Below, piece after piece: positions 53,570 to 62,746 of a DNA stretch of 64,000 nucleotides. How positions within the stretch are numbered: the first letter of the stretch is position 1; each line of letters opens with the position of its first letter. The notes beneath the pieces were generated by a model that searched no databases, had not been told where the DNA came from, and worked only from the letters and a program-made list of their open reading frames with translations. The translations under genes were made by a program, and so were the position numbers. Source of the DNA: Dyella_B sp035503745 (GTDB taxonomy: Bacteria; Pseudomonadota; Gammaproteobacteria; Xanthomonadales; Rhodanobacteraceae). The stretch covers positions 11,488-75,487 of the forward strand of contig NZ_DATJTC010000028.1 in the NCBI RefSeq assembly GCF_035503745.1, given 5' to 3'.

Positions 53570-54601
53570 ATGCGTCGCTCCCTGACCATCGCCCTCCTCG
53601 CTTCCCTGGCCTATGCCGCTGCCATGCCCAGCGTGGCGGCAAATGCGGCCGTAACCCCCATCAAAGTCATCCAGCAATGGAAGCTGGGCGGTGCGGGTGG
53701 CTGGGATTACCTCAGTTTCGATGCGCGGCGCCGGCATTTGTTTGTCAGCCGCGGCGACCGGGTGCTGGTGGTCGATGTCGATGGGGGCAAGGTGATCGGC
53801 ACGATTCCCAACACCAACGGCGTGCATGGCGTTGCCATTGCCGATGATTTGCACCGCGGATTTACCAGCAATGGCAAAAGCCATTCGGTGACGATGTTCG
53901 ACCTGGATACGCTAAAGACCCTTGCCACCATAACCGGCACCGGTCAAAAGCCCGATGCCATTCTCTACGATAACGCGTCGCATCATGTCTTCACGTTCAA
54001 CGGCAAGAGCGGCACGGCCAGCGTTATCGATCCGGCCAAGAAGGCCGTCATCGCCACCATCGTGCTTCCCGGCAAGCCCGAATTCGCTGCGAGCGGCGAC
54101 AACGGCCACGTTTTCGTCAACATTGAAGACAAATCGGAGCTTGCGGATATCGATAGCGCCACTTACAAGGTGCTGCACGTGTGGCCGCTGGCGCCGTGCG
54201 AATCGCCGAGCGGGCTGGCGATGGACCGGGCCCATCAACGCTTGTTCTCGGTTTGCGACAATCGTGTGATGACGGTGCTGGATGCGCATGATGGCCACCG
54301 CGTTGCAACCGTGCCCATCGGCGACGGCCCCGATGCGGTGACGTTCGACGAAGGCACCGGCACGGTGTACAGCTCCAACGGCGAAAGCGGCACGCTTACC
54401 GTGGTGCACGAGGACGATCCGGATCACTACACCGTCGTAGCCAACGTGCCGACCCAGATCAGCGCGCGTACGCAGGCGCTGGATCCGCAGAAGCATCGTA
54501 TCTATCTATCTTCTGCGCAGGTCGCTGCGGGGAAGGAGGCCAATGGCCATCCGAAATATGTGCCCGGCAGCTTTGCCATTCTCACCGTCGGCGAACCTTG
54601 A
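53570..54601 (+). CDS. Exported YncE-like beta-propeller protein
   Basis: A 343-residue protein with a signal peptide (residues 1-25, SLTIALLASLAYAAAMPSVAANA). It has repeated YVTN-like propeller blades: GGWDYLSFDARRRHLFVSRGDRVLVVDVD, NTNGVHGVAIADDLHRGFTSNG, FDEGTGTVYSSNGESGTLTVV. It belongs to the YncE/surface propeller family, whose E. coli member binds DNA in the periplasm. Role here unknown. The open frame extends 13 codons upstream, but MRRSL makes the better signal-peptide start. Confidence 0.8.
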   Translation: MRRSLTIALLASLAYAAAMPSVAANAAVTPIKVIQQWKLGGAGGWDYLSFDARRRHLFVSRGDRVLVVDVDGGKVIGTIPNTNGVHGVAIADDLHRGFTSNGKSHSVTMFDLDTLKTLATITGTGQKPDAILYDNASHHVFTFNGKSGTASVIDPAKKAVIATIVLPGKPEFAASGDNGHVFVNIEDKSELADIDSATYKVLHVWPLAPCESPSGLAMDRAHQRLFSVCDNRVMTVLDAHDGHRVATVPIGDGPDAVTFDEGTGTVYSSNGESGTLTVVHEDDPDHYTVVANVPTQISARTQALDPQKHRIYLSSAQVAAGKEANGHPKYVPGSFAILTVGEP

Positions 54602-54617
54602 GGCCAAGGTTGCGCAC

Positions 54618-54644
54618 GTCCTCTCGCCCGCATGGGGAGAGGAC
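54618..54644. repeat. Palindromic intergenic element
   Basis: GTCCTCTC and GAGAGGAC form a perfect 8-bp stem with an 11-nt loop between the convergent YncE-like and histidine kinase genes. It may serve as a terminator and is of the same class as 13720 and 16315. Confidence 0.5.
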
Positions 54645-54665
54645 ATGCGCATGGTCGCAGGTGCA

Positions 54666-56072
54666 CTATGTTGACGCTTTTTCCATGACCGGGATCGACA
54701 CGCGAACGAGCAGCCCCTTGCCCAAGGGCGAGTCGAGCAAGGCGATCGATGCGCCATGCAGTTCCGCCGCGCGTTGCACGATCGACAGTCCCAACCCGTA
54801 GCCATCGCCGCTGCTGCTGGCCTCGCGATGGAAGCGCGCGAATACGCTCGCACGCCGCTCGGCGGGAATACCGGGGCCATTGTCGACAACGTCGATCACG
54901 ATGGTCGTTCCGGTGCGGTGCATCGACAACTGCACCTGGCCGCCCGATGGCACATGGTGCATGGCATTCTCGATCAGGTTGCGCAGCAGTGCTGCGAGCG
55001 CGGCCTCGTAACCGAGCAGCCTCAGGTGGTCGTCGTGCTCGATGAAGGCGAACTCGACGCCGCCCTCGCCCAGCAACGGTGCCAAGTCATCGATGACGTT
55101 CATGGCGATCGTCACCAGGTCTACCGCCTGTCGCTGCCCCGCCGCCACGCCGGCTTCCAGGCGGGCCAGCGCCAGCAGTTGTTCGATACGCCGCGCCAGC
55201 CGCGCAAGACCCGCCTGCGCGCTGGATAGCGCCACCCTGGTATCGGGAAGAATCTGCGTGGCCACGGCGTTGTCCAGATGGATCATCGTGGAGGACAGCG
55301 GCGTGCGCAGTTCGTGTGCAACGTCCGCGCTGAAACGGCGCTCGCGCTCCAGCGCATCCTCCAGCCGTTCCAGCTGCGCGTTGAGTGCGCCGACGACGGG
55401 CTGCAATTCCTGCGGTGCGCGTTCCAACTGGATCGGCTGACGGCTTCCCGGCGCGCGCGACGCCAAAGCTTCGGTCAACCGTTGCAGCGGAAGCAAGCCG
55501 CGTTTCACCGCCCACCCCACCAGCAAGGCCAGGATCGGCAAGCCGAGCAGTGTCGGCAACCCCAGGTCGAGCCACATCGCATGGGTGATATCGCGGCGGC
55601 TGTCGTCGCGCTCGCCCATGCGGATCATCACGCCGCCGGCATCGTCGATCAGCGTGAAAACGCGCCAGCCGTAACCTTCAAAATCATAATTCTCGAAACC
55701 GGACGTGGGCGTAAGCGGCAGCGGCAAGCGTGCAAAATTGGCGGTCGTCAGGCGCAGGCGCTGCTGCAGGTCGAACACCTGATAACCCACTTCGGTCTCG
55801 TACGTGCGGCCGTGCATCAGCTGCTCTTCGGCCTGGCGCCCGATGATCGGCACGACCAAGAGCCCCTGTCCGGGCTTGCGCAAGGGATCGATGCCGGCGC
55901 GTTGAATCAGCACGTCCAGCGTTCGCGCCGACTGCGCCAGGCGGCCGTCCAGCAATTCGTGCGTTTCCTTCAGCGTGCGCCAATAGCTGTACAGCCCCAA
56001 CGGCAAAAGCACCGCTACCAGCACCACCACGATCATCCAGCGCAGGCGTCCGCTCAGGCTCAACGGTCTCAC
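54666..56072 (-). CDS. Two-component sensor histidine kinase (TctE/QseC-like)
   Basis: A 468-residue membrane kinase. Two helices (residues 12-31 and about 172-192) bound a periplasmic domain; a HAMP-like linker follows. The H-box is FSADVAHELRTPLSS (His near 258), the N-box NLIENAMHHVP, and the ATPase G-boxes VDNGPGIP and GYGLGLSIVQRAAELHG. Upstream in the operon is its regulator; the start overlaps the regulator's end by 4 bp. Of the QseC/PmrB/TctE group with a single-domain periplasmic sensor. Signal unknown. Confidence 0.9.
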   Translation of the reverse strand: MRPLSLSGRLRWMIVVVLVAVLLPLGLYSYWRTLKETHELLDGRLAQSARTLDVLIQRAGIDPLRKPGQGLLVVPIIGRQAEEQLMHGRTYETEVGYQVFDLQQRLRLTTANFARLPLPLTPTSGFENYDFEGYGWRVFTLIDDAGGVMIRMGERDDSRRDITHAMWLDLGLPTLLGLPILALLVGWAVKRGLLPLQRLTEALASRAPGSRQPIQLERAPQELQPVVGALNAQLERLEDALERERRFSADVAHELRTPLSSTMIHLDNAVATQILPDTRVALSSAQAGLARLARRIEQLLALARLEAGVAAGQRQAVDLVTIAMNVIDDLAPLLGEGGVEFAFIEHDDHLRLLGYEAALAALLRNLIENAMHHVPSGGQVQLSMHRTGTTIVIDVVDNGPGIPAERRASVFARFHREASSSGDGYGLGLSIVQRAAELHGASIALLDSPLGKGLLVRVSIPVMEKAST

Positions 56073-56734
56073 GTGGGATCCCTTGGAATCATGTAACCGA
56101 CACCGCGGATGGTGCGGATCGCATCGAAGCTCAACTTGCGGCGCAAGGCGTGGATCTGCACTTCCAGTGCGCTGCTGCCGACCGAATTGTCCAGGCCGTA
56201 GAGCGAGTTTTCCAGATGCTCGCGGCGCACGATGCGGCCGGCACGCTCCATCAAAATGCGCAGCAGCGAAAATTCCCGGCGCGTGAGTTCAATCCGCTTG
56301 CCGCGAAATTCCGCCTCGGACGTGCCGATGTCCAGGCTCAGCACACCCACGTCGATACGGTTGGCCGCAAGACCCTGGGCGCGACGCGTCAGCGAACGGA
56401 TGCGCGCGCTCAGCTCCTCCACATGGAACGGCTTGACCAGATAGTCGTCGGCGCCCGCATCCAGGCCACGCACGCGCGCTTCCAGGGCATCGCGCGCGGT
56501 CATCACAATCACGGGCGTATTGACGTGGGCGCGGCGGGCCTCGGCAAGCACTTCCAGGCCATCCTTGTTGGGCAGGCCAAGGTCCAGCAGCACCAGGTCG
56601 GCGGTCTGGTCGCGCAACGCGGCCAAAGCCTCGCGCCCGTCACGCAGCCACGTCACGGCGTAGGAGAGCTTTTCCAGCGCGTGCTGGATCGCCGTCCCCA
56701 ATGGCAGGTCGTCTTCGACCAGGATGATGTGCAT
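56069..56734 (-). CDS. OmpR-family response regulator
   Basis: A 221-residue regulator. The receiver starts MHIILVEDDLPLGTAI with the phosphoacceptor Asp in LVLLDLGLPNKDGLEVL near residue 51; the OmpR/PhoB winged helix covers about 125-218 (GKRIELTRREFSLLRILMERAGRIVRREHLENSLYG). It is nearest to QseB/PmrA/TctD. It is cotranscribed with and overlaps its kinase. Confidence 0.93.
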   Translation of the reverse strand: MHIILVEDDLPLGTAIQHALEKLSYAVTWLRDGREALAALRDQTADLVLLDLGLPNKDGLEVLAEARRAHVNTPVIVMTARDALEARVRGLDAGADDYLVKPFHVEELSARIRSLTRRAQGLAANRIDVGVLSLDIGTSEAEFRGKRIELTRREFSLLRILMERAGRIVRREHLENSLYGLDNSVGSSALEVQIHALRRKLSFDAIRTIRGVGYMIPRDPT

Positions 56735-57108
56735 ACACTTGCCCTATCGCCGGCCGCCTGTGACATCTACGGCTTCCGTTTCGCATTATGTGAAGGTTAG
56801 CTTAGACCGGCCTTACCGTCGCCATCACGCCACGTAAACGCTCGAAAGGCTTTTTTTCCCGCAATTTGCCCCGATTCGTGCCCCGGCGCACACATCGGAA
56901 AAAATGAGTGCGATGTGCGCCCGCGGTTCACGCGCGCTGCACGCCCCCGTGGCGACATTACGCCGGCTTTGAACGCCAAAGCACGAGCCATGGAGACCTG
57001 GCCGGGGAGTCGCCTTTCATCAGGTTACGTTTGCGCTGCGCTTTGAGGGGTAACGCCCTTCGATGCGAAGGACCGCTTTGCCATCACTTTGATAGGAGTG
57101 CGCGATCT
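56735..57108. other. Divergent intergenic region
   Basis: 374 bp between the response regulator and a secreted protein gene. A GATAGGAG ribosome site precedes the right gene. No clear operator or RNA gene is visible. Confidence 0.4.
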
Positions 57109-58119
57109 ATGAAACCGTTTGCTCTTGTACGTGCGTCGTGGCTGGGTACCTGGATGCTTGCCGCGTTGTCGCTCGCCGGCGTGGCACAGGCGGCGGACAC
57201 AGCCAGCCCGCAGGCCGCCCTCACCACGGTCAGTTCGCTCTCGCCAGGCGCCCGGCCGCTAAACGTGCCGCTGGATTATGTGATTACGCCCAACGGCTAC
57301 TTTGCCGCGTCCTGCGTGCAGGCCGTACGGCAGGGCGAAAGAGTCCTTACCGACGGCAGCATCGAAGCCCAGGACGGCTCGCTACGCAAACCTGCGGCCT
57401 GCACCAAACCGCATTACACGCAAAGCGGTATGCGGATCGACCCCAGTGGCCATACGTCGGCACCCACCAGCCAGCGGCAACCGGCATCGGGCTACAGCGG
57501 CTGGCTGCTTACCGCCTATTACACCACCTCCACCGGCGTGGGCAGCATTGCCGCCAATTGGGTGGTGCCTTCCTCACCCAGCAAAACCACCAACCAGGTC
57601 GACTATTTCTTCCCTGGGCTTGAGCAATCCGAATCGGATGCGCAATCCATCCTGCAACCCGTGCTGGGCTATAACGCCTTCAGCGGCTCGGGCGTAAGCT
57701 TGTGGACCTTGTCCAGCTGGAACTGCTGCGTCAGCGGCACGACCTATTACAGCGGCCCGGTGAACACCGCCGCTGGCGACCAGATCTACGGCATCGTCAG
57801 CGCCACCTGCGACGGCGGCAGCAATTGCGCAACGATCACCTCCACCGACGAAACCAACGGCCACACCACCACGCTGAAAACCAACCCTTACGCGGCACTG
57901 ACGTGGGTATTCGGCGGCACCCTGGAGGCCTATAACATCTCCAGTTGCAGCCTGCTTCCGGCGAGCAAATCGGTGGTTTACAACGGCATCCAGGTCAAGG
58001 ATATGAGCGGCAATACGATCAGCCAGGCATGGACGCCATGGAACATCATCGGCTCGTCGAGCCCGCAATGCGGCTACGGTATTTCCACCACCACCAGCAG
58101 CGTCACGCTCGATTACTGA
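57109..58119 (+). CDS. Secreted beta-rich protein, concanavalin-like fold suspected
   Basis: A 336-residue protein with a signal peptide (residues 1-29, SWLGTWMLAALSLAGVAQAA). The mature part is Ser/Thr/Tyr/Gly-rich and beta-prone. SGWLLTAYYTTSTGVGSIAANWVVPSSP, DYFFPGLEQSESDAQSILQPVLGYNA, WTLSSWNCCVSGTTYYSG and GDQIYGIVSATC form the pattern [VI]-x-x-x-W-x-V-P ... [FL]-P-G-L-[EQ] ... I-L-Q-P-V-L found in a family of secreted concanavalin-A-like proteins of bacteria and fungi. It resembles glutamic peptidases of the eqolisin type only distantly. Probably a secreted lectin or peptidase; eight or more Cys suggest disulfides. Confidence 0.65.
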   Translation: MKPFALVRASWLGTWMLAALSLAGVAQAADTASPQAALTTVSSLSPGARPLNVPLDYVITPNGYFAASCVQAVRQGERVLTDGSIEAQDGSLRKPAACTKPHYTQSGMRIDPSGHTSAPTSQRQPASGYSGWLLTAYYTTSTGVGSIAANWVVPSSPSKTTNQVDYFFPGLEQSESDAQSILQPVLGYNAFSGSGVSLWTLSSWNCCVSGTTYYSGPVNTAAGDQIYGIVSATCDGGSNCATITSTDETNGHTTTLKTNPYAALTWVFGGTLEAYNISSCSLLPASKSVVYNGIQVKDMSGNTISQAWTPWNIIGSSSPQCGYGISTTTSSVTLDY

Positions 58120-58327
58120 GCGCCCTGCCCGAATCGGGGCGGCGCGAGGTTCACCACGGGATCGGGCGCCTGTGCCAACAGGCGCCCGGGTTTGGCCGGA
58201 CGCAGGCTGCGCCCCGGCGCAGACCGAAACACTCGCCCCATGCCGCCTGCCGCATGGCCACCATGCCTGGACCCCATGCTGTTTGTACAATCCCCAGGGA
58301 ACGACACCACCTCCCGGACGGCATGGC

Positions 58328-59296
58328 ATGAAAGCGCTGCAGTTCACCCATTACGGCACCCCGGACGTTCTGCAATACCTCGAGGTGCCGACGCCGGAGA
58401 TCGACCAAGGCTCGGCACTGGTAAAAATCCACGCCGCGTCAGTCAACCCCAGCGACGTGAAAAACGTGGCCGGCGCCTTTTCGCATACTGTACTGCCGCG
58501 CATTCCCGGACGCGATTTCAGCGGCGTGGTGGAACGCGGCCCCGCCGACTGGCTGGGTGCGCAAGTATGGGGAACCGGCGGCGATATCGGCTTCTCCAGC
58601 GACGGCACGCATGCCCAATACATCAAGGTGCCCATCGCCGCGCTGGCGCGCAAACCGGCCGCCATCAGCCACGAACAAGCGTCGGCGATCGGCGTTAATT
58701 TCGTGGTGGCATGGGTGGGCGTGATGAGCTACGCGCAGCTGCGCGAAGGCGAAACCATCGCCGTGATCGGCGTGGGTGGCGGCGTCGGCGGCGCGGTGAC
58801 GCAGATCGCCAAATCGCTGGGCTGCCAGGTGGTGGGCATCAATTCAAAACCGGTCGATCCGCATTCGCCGGCCGGCCGCCGGATCGATCACTTCGTCGCT
58901 TTCGACGAGCACACCGTGGCACGCGTGCGCGATATCCAAGGCCTAGCCGGCGGCGTCGATGTGGTTTACGACTGCGTGGGCGGCATTGCCTTCGACATGG
59001 CGCTGGGCTTGGCCAAGCGCCGCGGGCGGGTGGTGGAAATCAGCGCTGTCGGCCGCCGCCGCGTTGAATTGGACCTCATCGATTTCTATCACAACGAAAC
59101 CCAGCTTTTGGGCGCCGACAGCGCCAAGCTCGGGGTCGCCGAATCCGCACCGCTGATGCGGGCCATCACCCAAGGTTTCGACCGCGGCTATTTCGAGGCG
59201 CCGGTGATTGCGCATCGCTATTCGCTGGCGCAAGGGCGAGAGGCTTACGCGTCGGTCGTGCAAGGCACCGATGGGCGCGTCGTGATCGTGCCGTGA
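58328..59296 (+). CDS. Quinone oxidoreductase / zinc-independent MDR dehydrogenase
   Basis: A 322-residue medium-chain dehydrogenase/reductase. The GroES-like N-domain has VKIHAASVNPSDVKNVAG and IPGRDFSGVVERGP; the Rossmann domain VIGVGGGVGGAVTQIAKSLGCQVVGINS, then FVAFDEHTVARVRD and VDVVYDCVGGIAFDMALGL. No zinc-binding Cys set is visible, so it belongs with the NADPH:quinone reductases (QOR/YhdH). Substrate uncertain. Start ATG 58328. Followed by a XapX gene 29 bp on. Confidence 0.88.
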   Translation: MKALQFTHYGTPDVLQYLEVPTPEIDQGSALVKIHAASVNPSDVKNVAGAFSHTVLPRIPGRDFSGVVERGPADWLGAQVWGTGGDIGFSSDGTHAQYIKVPIAALARKPAAISHEQASAIGVNFVVAWVGVMSYAQLREGETIAVIGVGGGVGGAVTQIAKSLGCQVVGINSKPVDPHSPAGRRIDHFVAFDEHTVARVRDIQGLAGGVDVVYDCVGGIAFDMALGLAKRRGRVVEISAVGRRRVELDLIDFYHNETQLLGADSAKLGVAESAPLMRAITQGFDRGYFEAPVIAHRYSLAQGREAYASVVQGTDGRVVIVP

Positions 59297-59325
59297 CGCC
59301 ACCCCCTTCCCAGCAAGGAATCACC

Positions 59326-59490
59326 GTGAAGGCTTATCTCATATCCCTGGCCGTAGGGACTTTGGTGGGCGTCATCTATGGCCTGCTACGCGTGAAATCG
59401 CCTGCCCCGCCCACGGTCGCGCTGGTGGGCTTGTTTGGCATGCTGGCCGGTGAGCAGCTTGTGGCCCTGATCCGCGCGATGCTGCGCTGA
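59326..59490 (+). CDS. XapX-domain (DUF1427) small membrane protein
   Basis: A 54-residue protein from GTG 59326 with AAGGA 7 bp upstream: KAYLISLAVGTLVGVIYGLL, then LRVKSPAPPTVALVGLFGML and an amphipathic end. Two helices with the G-x-x-x-G-x-x-Y-x-x-L-R-V-x-S-P-A-P-P signature define XapX. Function unknown. An in-frame GTG at 59293 would overlap the dehydrogenase stop. Confidence 0.85.
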   Translation: MKAYLISLAVGTLVGVIYGLLRVKSPAPPTVALVGLFGMLAGEQLVALIRAMLR

Positions 59491-59506
59491 CGCCAAGGCA
59501 AGTTAG

Positions 59507-59809
59507 TTACTGGGCCGCTTTGGGCTTGCGTCCACGGCGCGGCTTGGCTTGGGCCTGCGCGATCAAACCCTGAAGATAAGCGATGCCTTCTTCTTCGGGA
59601 AAGAACGAAACCACGTCCGCGACCGTAAGCTTGTAACGCGCCTGGAGAGCCAGGAATTCCTGGCGCGCTTTCTCCATCGCGGAAAGGGCGGCCTGCTTGG
59701 CCGTCTTTTTCTTGGCCGATCGGTCTTCGATTTGCTGGTCTAGCGCCGCCAGTTCTTCCTGGAAGCGGCGGAAAGCGTCTTTGGGGAGGGTCATGGCAAC
59801 TTGGGGCAT
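59507..59809 (-). CDS. H-NS-family-like nucleoid protein with AT-hook-like C-terminus
   Basis: A 100-residue protein. Residues 7-65 form a coiled coil (FRRFQEELAALDQQIEDRSAKKKTAKQAALSAMEKARQEFLALQARY), matching the oligomerisation part of H-NS-like proteins. The short C-terminal region ends KPRRGRKPKAAQ, an AT-hook-like RGRKP core replacing the usual H-NS DNA-binding loop of about 45 residues. It could bind AT-rich DNA and silence acquired genes such as those at the window ends. Single gene on the minus strand. Confidence 0.65.
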   Translation of the reverse strand: MPQVAMTLPKDAFRRFQEELAALDQQIEDRSAKKKTAKQAALSAMEKARQEFLALQARYKLTVADVVSFFPEEEGIAYLQGLIAQAQAKPRRGRKPKAAQ

Positions 59810-60149
59810 TGCAGGGGGGACGATTATCTCACATGAAAGCGGGGGCCTCAGGCGCCGGCCTTCACATATCGCCGACCGGCGAGTTGAGCCCCCGACACCC
59901 GGCTACTGCGCCAAATAGGACGCCCACGCGTGCAACAACCCTACCCCCTGGCCGGCGCCACCATCTTCACGTTTTGAATGACGCCTATGCGTATCATGCT
60001 TTCCATAGGTTCCTGCCGCGGTATCGATCTGCGAGGACGATCAGCCACGCCACACGTGGCACGCTTTAAGCTTTGCCAAAGGGCGCCATCGGAACTCACC
60101 ACTCAAGGACGACTCCGAGACAGTCATCTCGAGTCAGGGGGTGTGGGAG
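59810..60149. other. Intergenic
   Basis: 340 bp between the divergent H-NS-like and membrane-sensor genes. No gene, tRNA or obvious operator; AT-rich patch near 59970-60005 may contain a promoter. Confidence 0.35.
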
Positions 60150-61799
60150 ATGCTTAAATCACTCGCCGAAAACATCTGGCTGCGACAGCTGGCCGTCATT
60201 GTCGGCTATGCGATGGCCTATCTATTGATCCGACCCTATTCGGACGCCATCTGGGCGGTTTCGGCAGGCCTGCGCCTGAGCTTTCTGTTGCTGTTTCCCT
60301 ATCGCTACTGGCCCGCCGCGGTGCTGGGCGAGCTGATTCCGCTGATGCGCGACAACCTCGCCTGCCTGGATCAATTGGGCATCGCATGGGTCGTGATCAA
60401 CTCGGTGCCACCGATTTTGCTGGCCATGCCTATCGTGTGGTGGTGCCGGCGCGAGCTTTCGCTGTTTCCATCCAAGCGGCTGGTGAAAGTGAATGCGTTG
60501 CTCGCTTGCATCGTGCTCGTCTCCGTGCTTTGGACGGCGGTGAACGTCGCGGGGTTGATGGCAGTCGTTCAGCCTTCCAACGTGCCCCATCCGTACCAGT
60601 TCCACAAGCTGCAAATCGTGCAATTGTTCCTGGGCAAATACGCGGGTATTTTGACGCTGGTACCGGTTGCGCTCGCGCTCAAGCTGCGTAAGGCCGCCAC
60701 ATGGCGGGCGCACCTTGCCGACTGGGCAAGGAGCCAGCTTGCACTGGAAACCGCCGTACTGCTGCTGCCCACCCTGGCGGTGCTGGCTTGGATGGGCCGT
60801 GGTGCATCGACCGATGCACAGCAAGTCATTCGCATGGCGATGTTCCTGCCGGTTGCATGGCTCACCATGAAACATGGATGGCGTGCTGCGGCCATCGGCA
60901 CCGCCGCGGTGATGACCTGCATCTTTATCCGCATGGAATCGCGCCCGGACGCGCTGGACATCGCCGGCGCACAGGCGTTCATCACCTTCTCCGCCACGTG
61001 CCTGTTCGTGCTCGGTGCACGCATCACCGCACAGAATGCCGCCGACGAACAAGAACGACTGGATGCCAAAGCCGCGGTGAAACTCGCCCAGCAGGGTTTG
61101 TATCTGTGCGAGATCCGCATGCGCCAGACCGCGCAAGCGCTGGAACAGGTCGGCGGCACGCTGCAGTTGACGCACACGCGCCTGCTCAACCGCTTCAAGC
61201 ACATGCTGCCGATGATGGAAGGCCAAACCTATTATCAACAGGCCGCCGCCACGCAAAGCCAGGTCTATCGCCTGGCCGAATCCATGCACCCCAACGCATG
61301 GCGCGAGCGCGGACTGCCGGCCGCCCTGCGCGAAACCATCGCACGCACGCTGGATGAAGAAGGCATCGCCTATCGCTTTGACTTGAAGGGGCGCGGTCTG
61401 AGCCAACTTTCGCTTGGCGTGCACGCGGCCATTTATCGCCTGGCCTGCGAAGCGGTGGTCTACATCAGCGAACAGCAGACGTGGTCCGCGATCTCGATAA
61501 CCCTGCGCGGCGGGCTAAGCAATGGCCAACGCTGGGCCGTGCTGCGCGTGGAAGGACTGGCCAGTCGCGGCGACATCAACGACCCGGTCTACAAAAAACA
61601 CGAAAGCCAGCAACTGGCATCGAAACTTGGCGCCAACGGGCTGGGCATCAGTGCCATGCGCGACCACGTGCGCCTCTACGACGGAGAACTTCATGTCCGC
61701 ACATCGCCGGACAAGCTGCAAATTACTGCATTGATGCAGGATGCCAACAGAAAACCGCGGGAGTCGCCCATGGCTCCCCCCGCAGTCTGCATACGTTGA
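60150..61799 (+). CDS. MASE1 membrane sensor with degenerate histidine kinase domain
   Basis: A 549-residue protein from ATG 60150, with AGGGGG 8 bp before it (GTG 60141 is the alternative). Residues 1-300 carry about eight helices of the MASE1 type (LRQLAVIVGYAMAYLLIRPYSDAIWAVSAGLRLSFLLLFPYRYWPAAVLGEL). The cytosolic part begins near 300. A NarX-like dimerisation helix seems to be present (SMHPNAWRERGLPAALRETI corresponds to the L-x-x-L-x-x-x-G-L-x-x-A-L-x-x end), but the phosphoacceptor E-L-H-D box is not seen. An ATPase fold with GANGLGISAMRDHVRLYDGEL closes it. Partner regulator unknown. Confidence 0.72.
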   Translation: MLKSLAENIWLRQLAVIVGYAMAYLLIRPYSDAIWAVSAGLRLSFLLLFPYRYWPAAVLGELIPLMRDNLACLDQLGIAWVVINSVPPILLAMPIVWWCRRELSLFPSKRLVKVNALLACIVLVSVLWTAVNVAGLMAVVQPSNVPHPYQFHKLQIVQLFLGKYAGILTLVPVALALKLRKAATWRAHLADWARSQLALETAVLLLPTLAVLAWMGRGASTDAQQVIRMAMFLPVAWLTMKHGWRAAAIGTAAVMTCIFIRMESRPDALDIAGAQAFITFSATCLFVLGARITAQNAADEQERLDAKAAVKLAQQGLYLCEIRMRQTAQALEQVGGTLQLTHTRLLNRFKHMLPMMEGQTYYQQAAATQSQVYRLAESMHPNAWRERGLPAALRETIARTLDEEGIAYRFDLKGRGLSQLSLGVHAAIYRLACEAVVYISEQQTWSAISITLRGGLSNGQRWAVLRVEGLASRGDINDPVYKKHESQQLASKLGANGLGISAMRDHVRLYDGELHVRTSPDKLQITALMQDANRKPRESPMAPPAVCIR

Positions 61800-61825
61800 T
61801 CGGCGTATTCGTGCCGATCCATTCA

Positions 61826-62335
61826 TTACGGATTGCTGTTGCCGGTCGGGATACCGGTCACGTTGCCTCCCGTGCAATTGAATGGGTCGGTGCATGTGCC
61901 CTGGTCATTCGCCGTGCTGACAATAAGCTGCACGGCGCCCGTGCTTTGCGGGCTCGCGCTGATCTGCGTGGTGCCGTCGCGATAAACCGTCTCGCCCGAT
62001 GCATTGGGACGCTGGGCATTGGCTTGGGGCTGGTACGTCACCACCGACGAAGCATCGGCGCCTATCGGCAATACCAAGACGACATGATCGGCTACCGCAA
62101 CAGCGCCGCGCACCGTGCCATTCAAATCGTTGACCTGGATGTAACGGATACCATCACGCGCAAAAACGTAGACGTGGTAATGCGGACTGACACTTACATC
62201 CGCCGCGTTCGGCCATGATTGTCCAAGACCCGTGGAAGGCGGCTGGCCCGCCCATACGGAAGCAGAAAAAACCATCGCAAGCATGCTCGACAAGGCAGCT
62301 TTGCGTGAAATGAACTTCAGTGATTCACAGAACAT
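61826..62335 (-). CDS. Exported hypothetical protein
   Basis: A 169-residue protein with a signal peptide (FISRKAALSSMLAMVFSASVWA-GQ, residues 8-30). The mature part has YHVYVFARDGIRYIQVNDLNGTVRGAVAVADHVVLVLPIGADA, resembling exported proteins of Rhodanobacteraceae, followed by a low-complexity Ser/Thr/Asn tail with two Cys. No known family. The ATG at 62335 has GGGGGG six bases upstream. Convergent with the sensor gene. Confidence 0.6.
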   Translation of the reverse strand: MFCESLKFISRKAALSSMLAMVFSASVWAGQPPSTGLGQSWPNAADVSVSPHYHVYVFARDGIRYIQVNDLNGTVRGAVAVADHVVLVLPIGADASSVVTYQPQANAQRPNASGETVYRDGTTQISASPQSTGAVQLIVSTANDQGTCTDPFNCTGGNVTGIPTGNSNP

Positions 62336-62746
62336 AAAACCCCCCAATCTCGTGGCTGCAATATGTATTGCACGCGTGAATGTAGCATCGGGAAGTGTTT
62401 ACAAAACGCAAAAATACCCGGACGTCATCGCGGGAATAGCGCGATGGATTAACGGTATTTCCGTCTCCCAGAGCGCTCACCGTCTTTCAATCGAGGGAAT
62501 GCGGCGCGTGGGTTCGTGCGGCCGGAATTTAGCGGACAAGCCTTGATTAACCGGCCCAAATACCAAGCCAGCTTGAACGCCCACATCGACACCGCTGCGC
62601 CAAAGAGCTTGGGCATGTGCGGCGCGACCACAAGAAGTGGTCGCCGCGTAGGCACGCACCAAGATCAAGGGCGCGCCTCCACAAGAAATGCCATGGGCAA
62701 CGAACTAAAAAAAGGTCGCGAAACTTTCTCGCCATAAGATAAGTTG
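62336..62746. other. Intergenic at edge of IS21 scar
   Basis: About 410 bp with only short, unconvincing ORFs. Its right part borders the truncated transposase. Confidence 0.4.

Noticed and set aside
62449..62655. 68-residue minus ORF near 62500
   Set aside because: No signal peptide, domain or ribosome site; composition fits chance.
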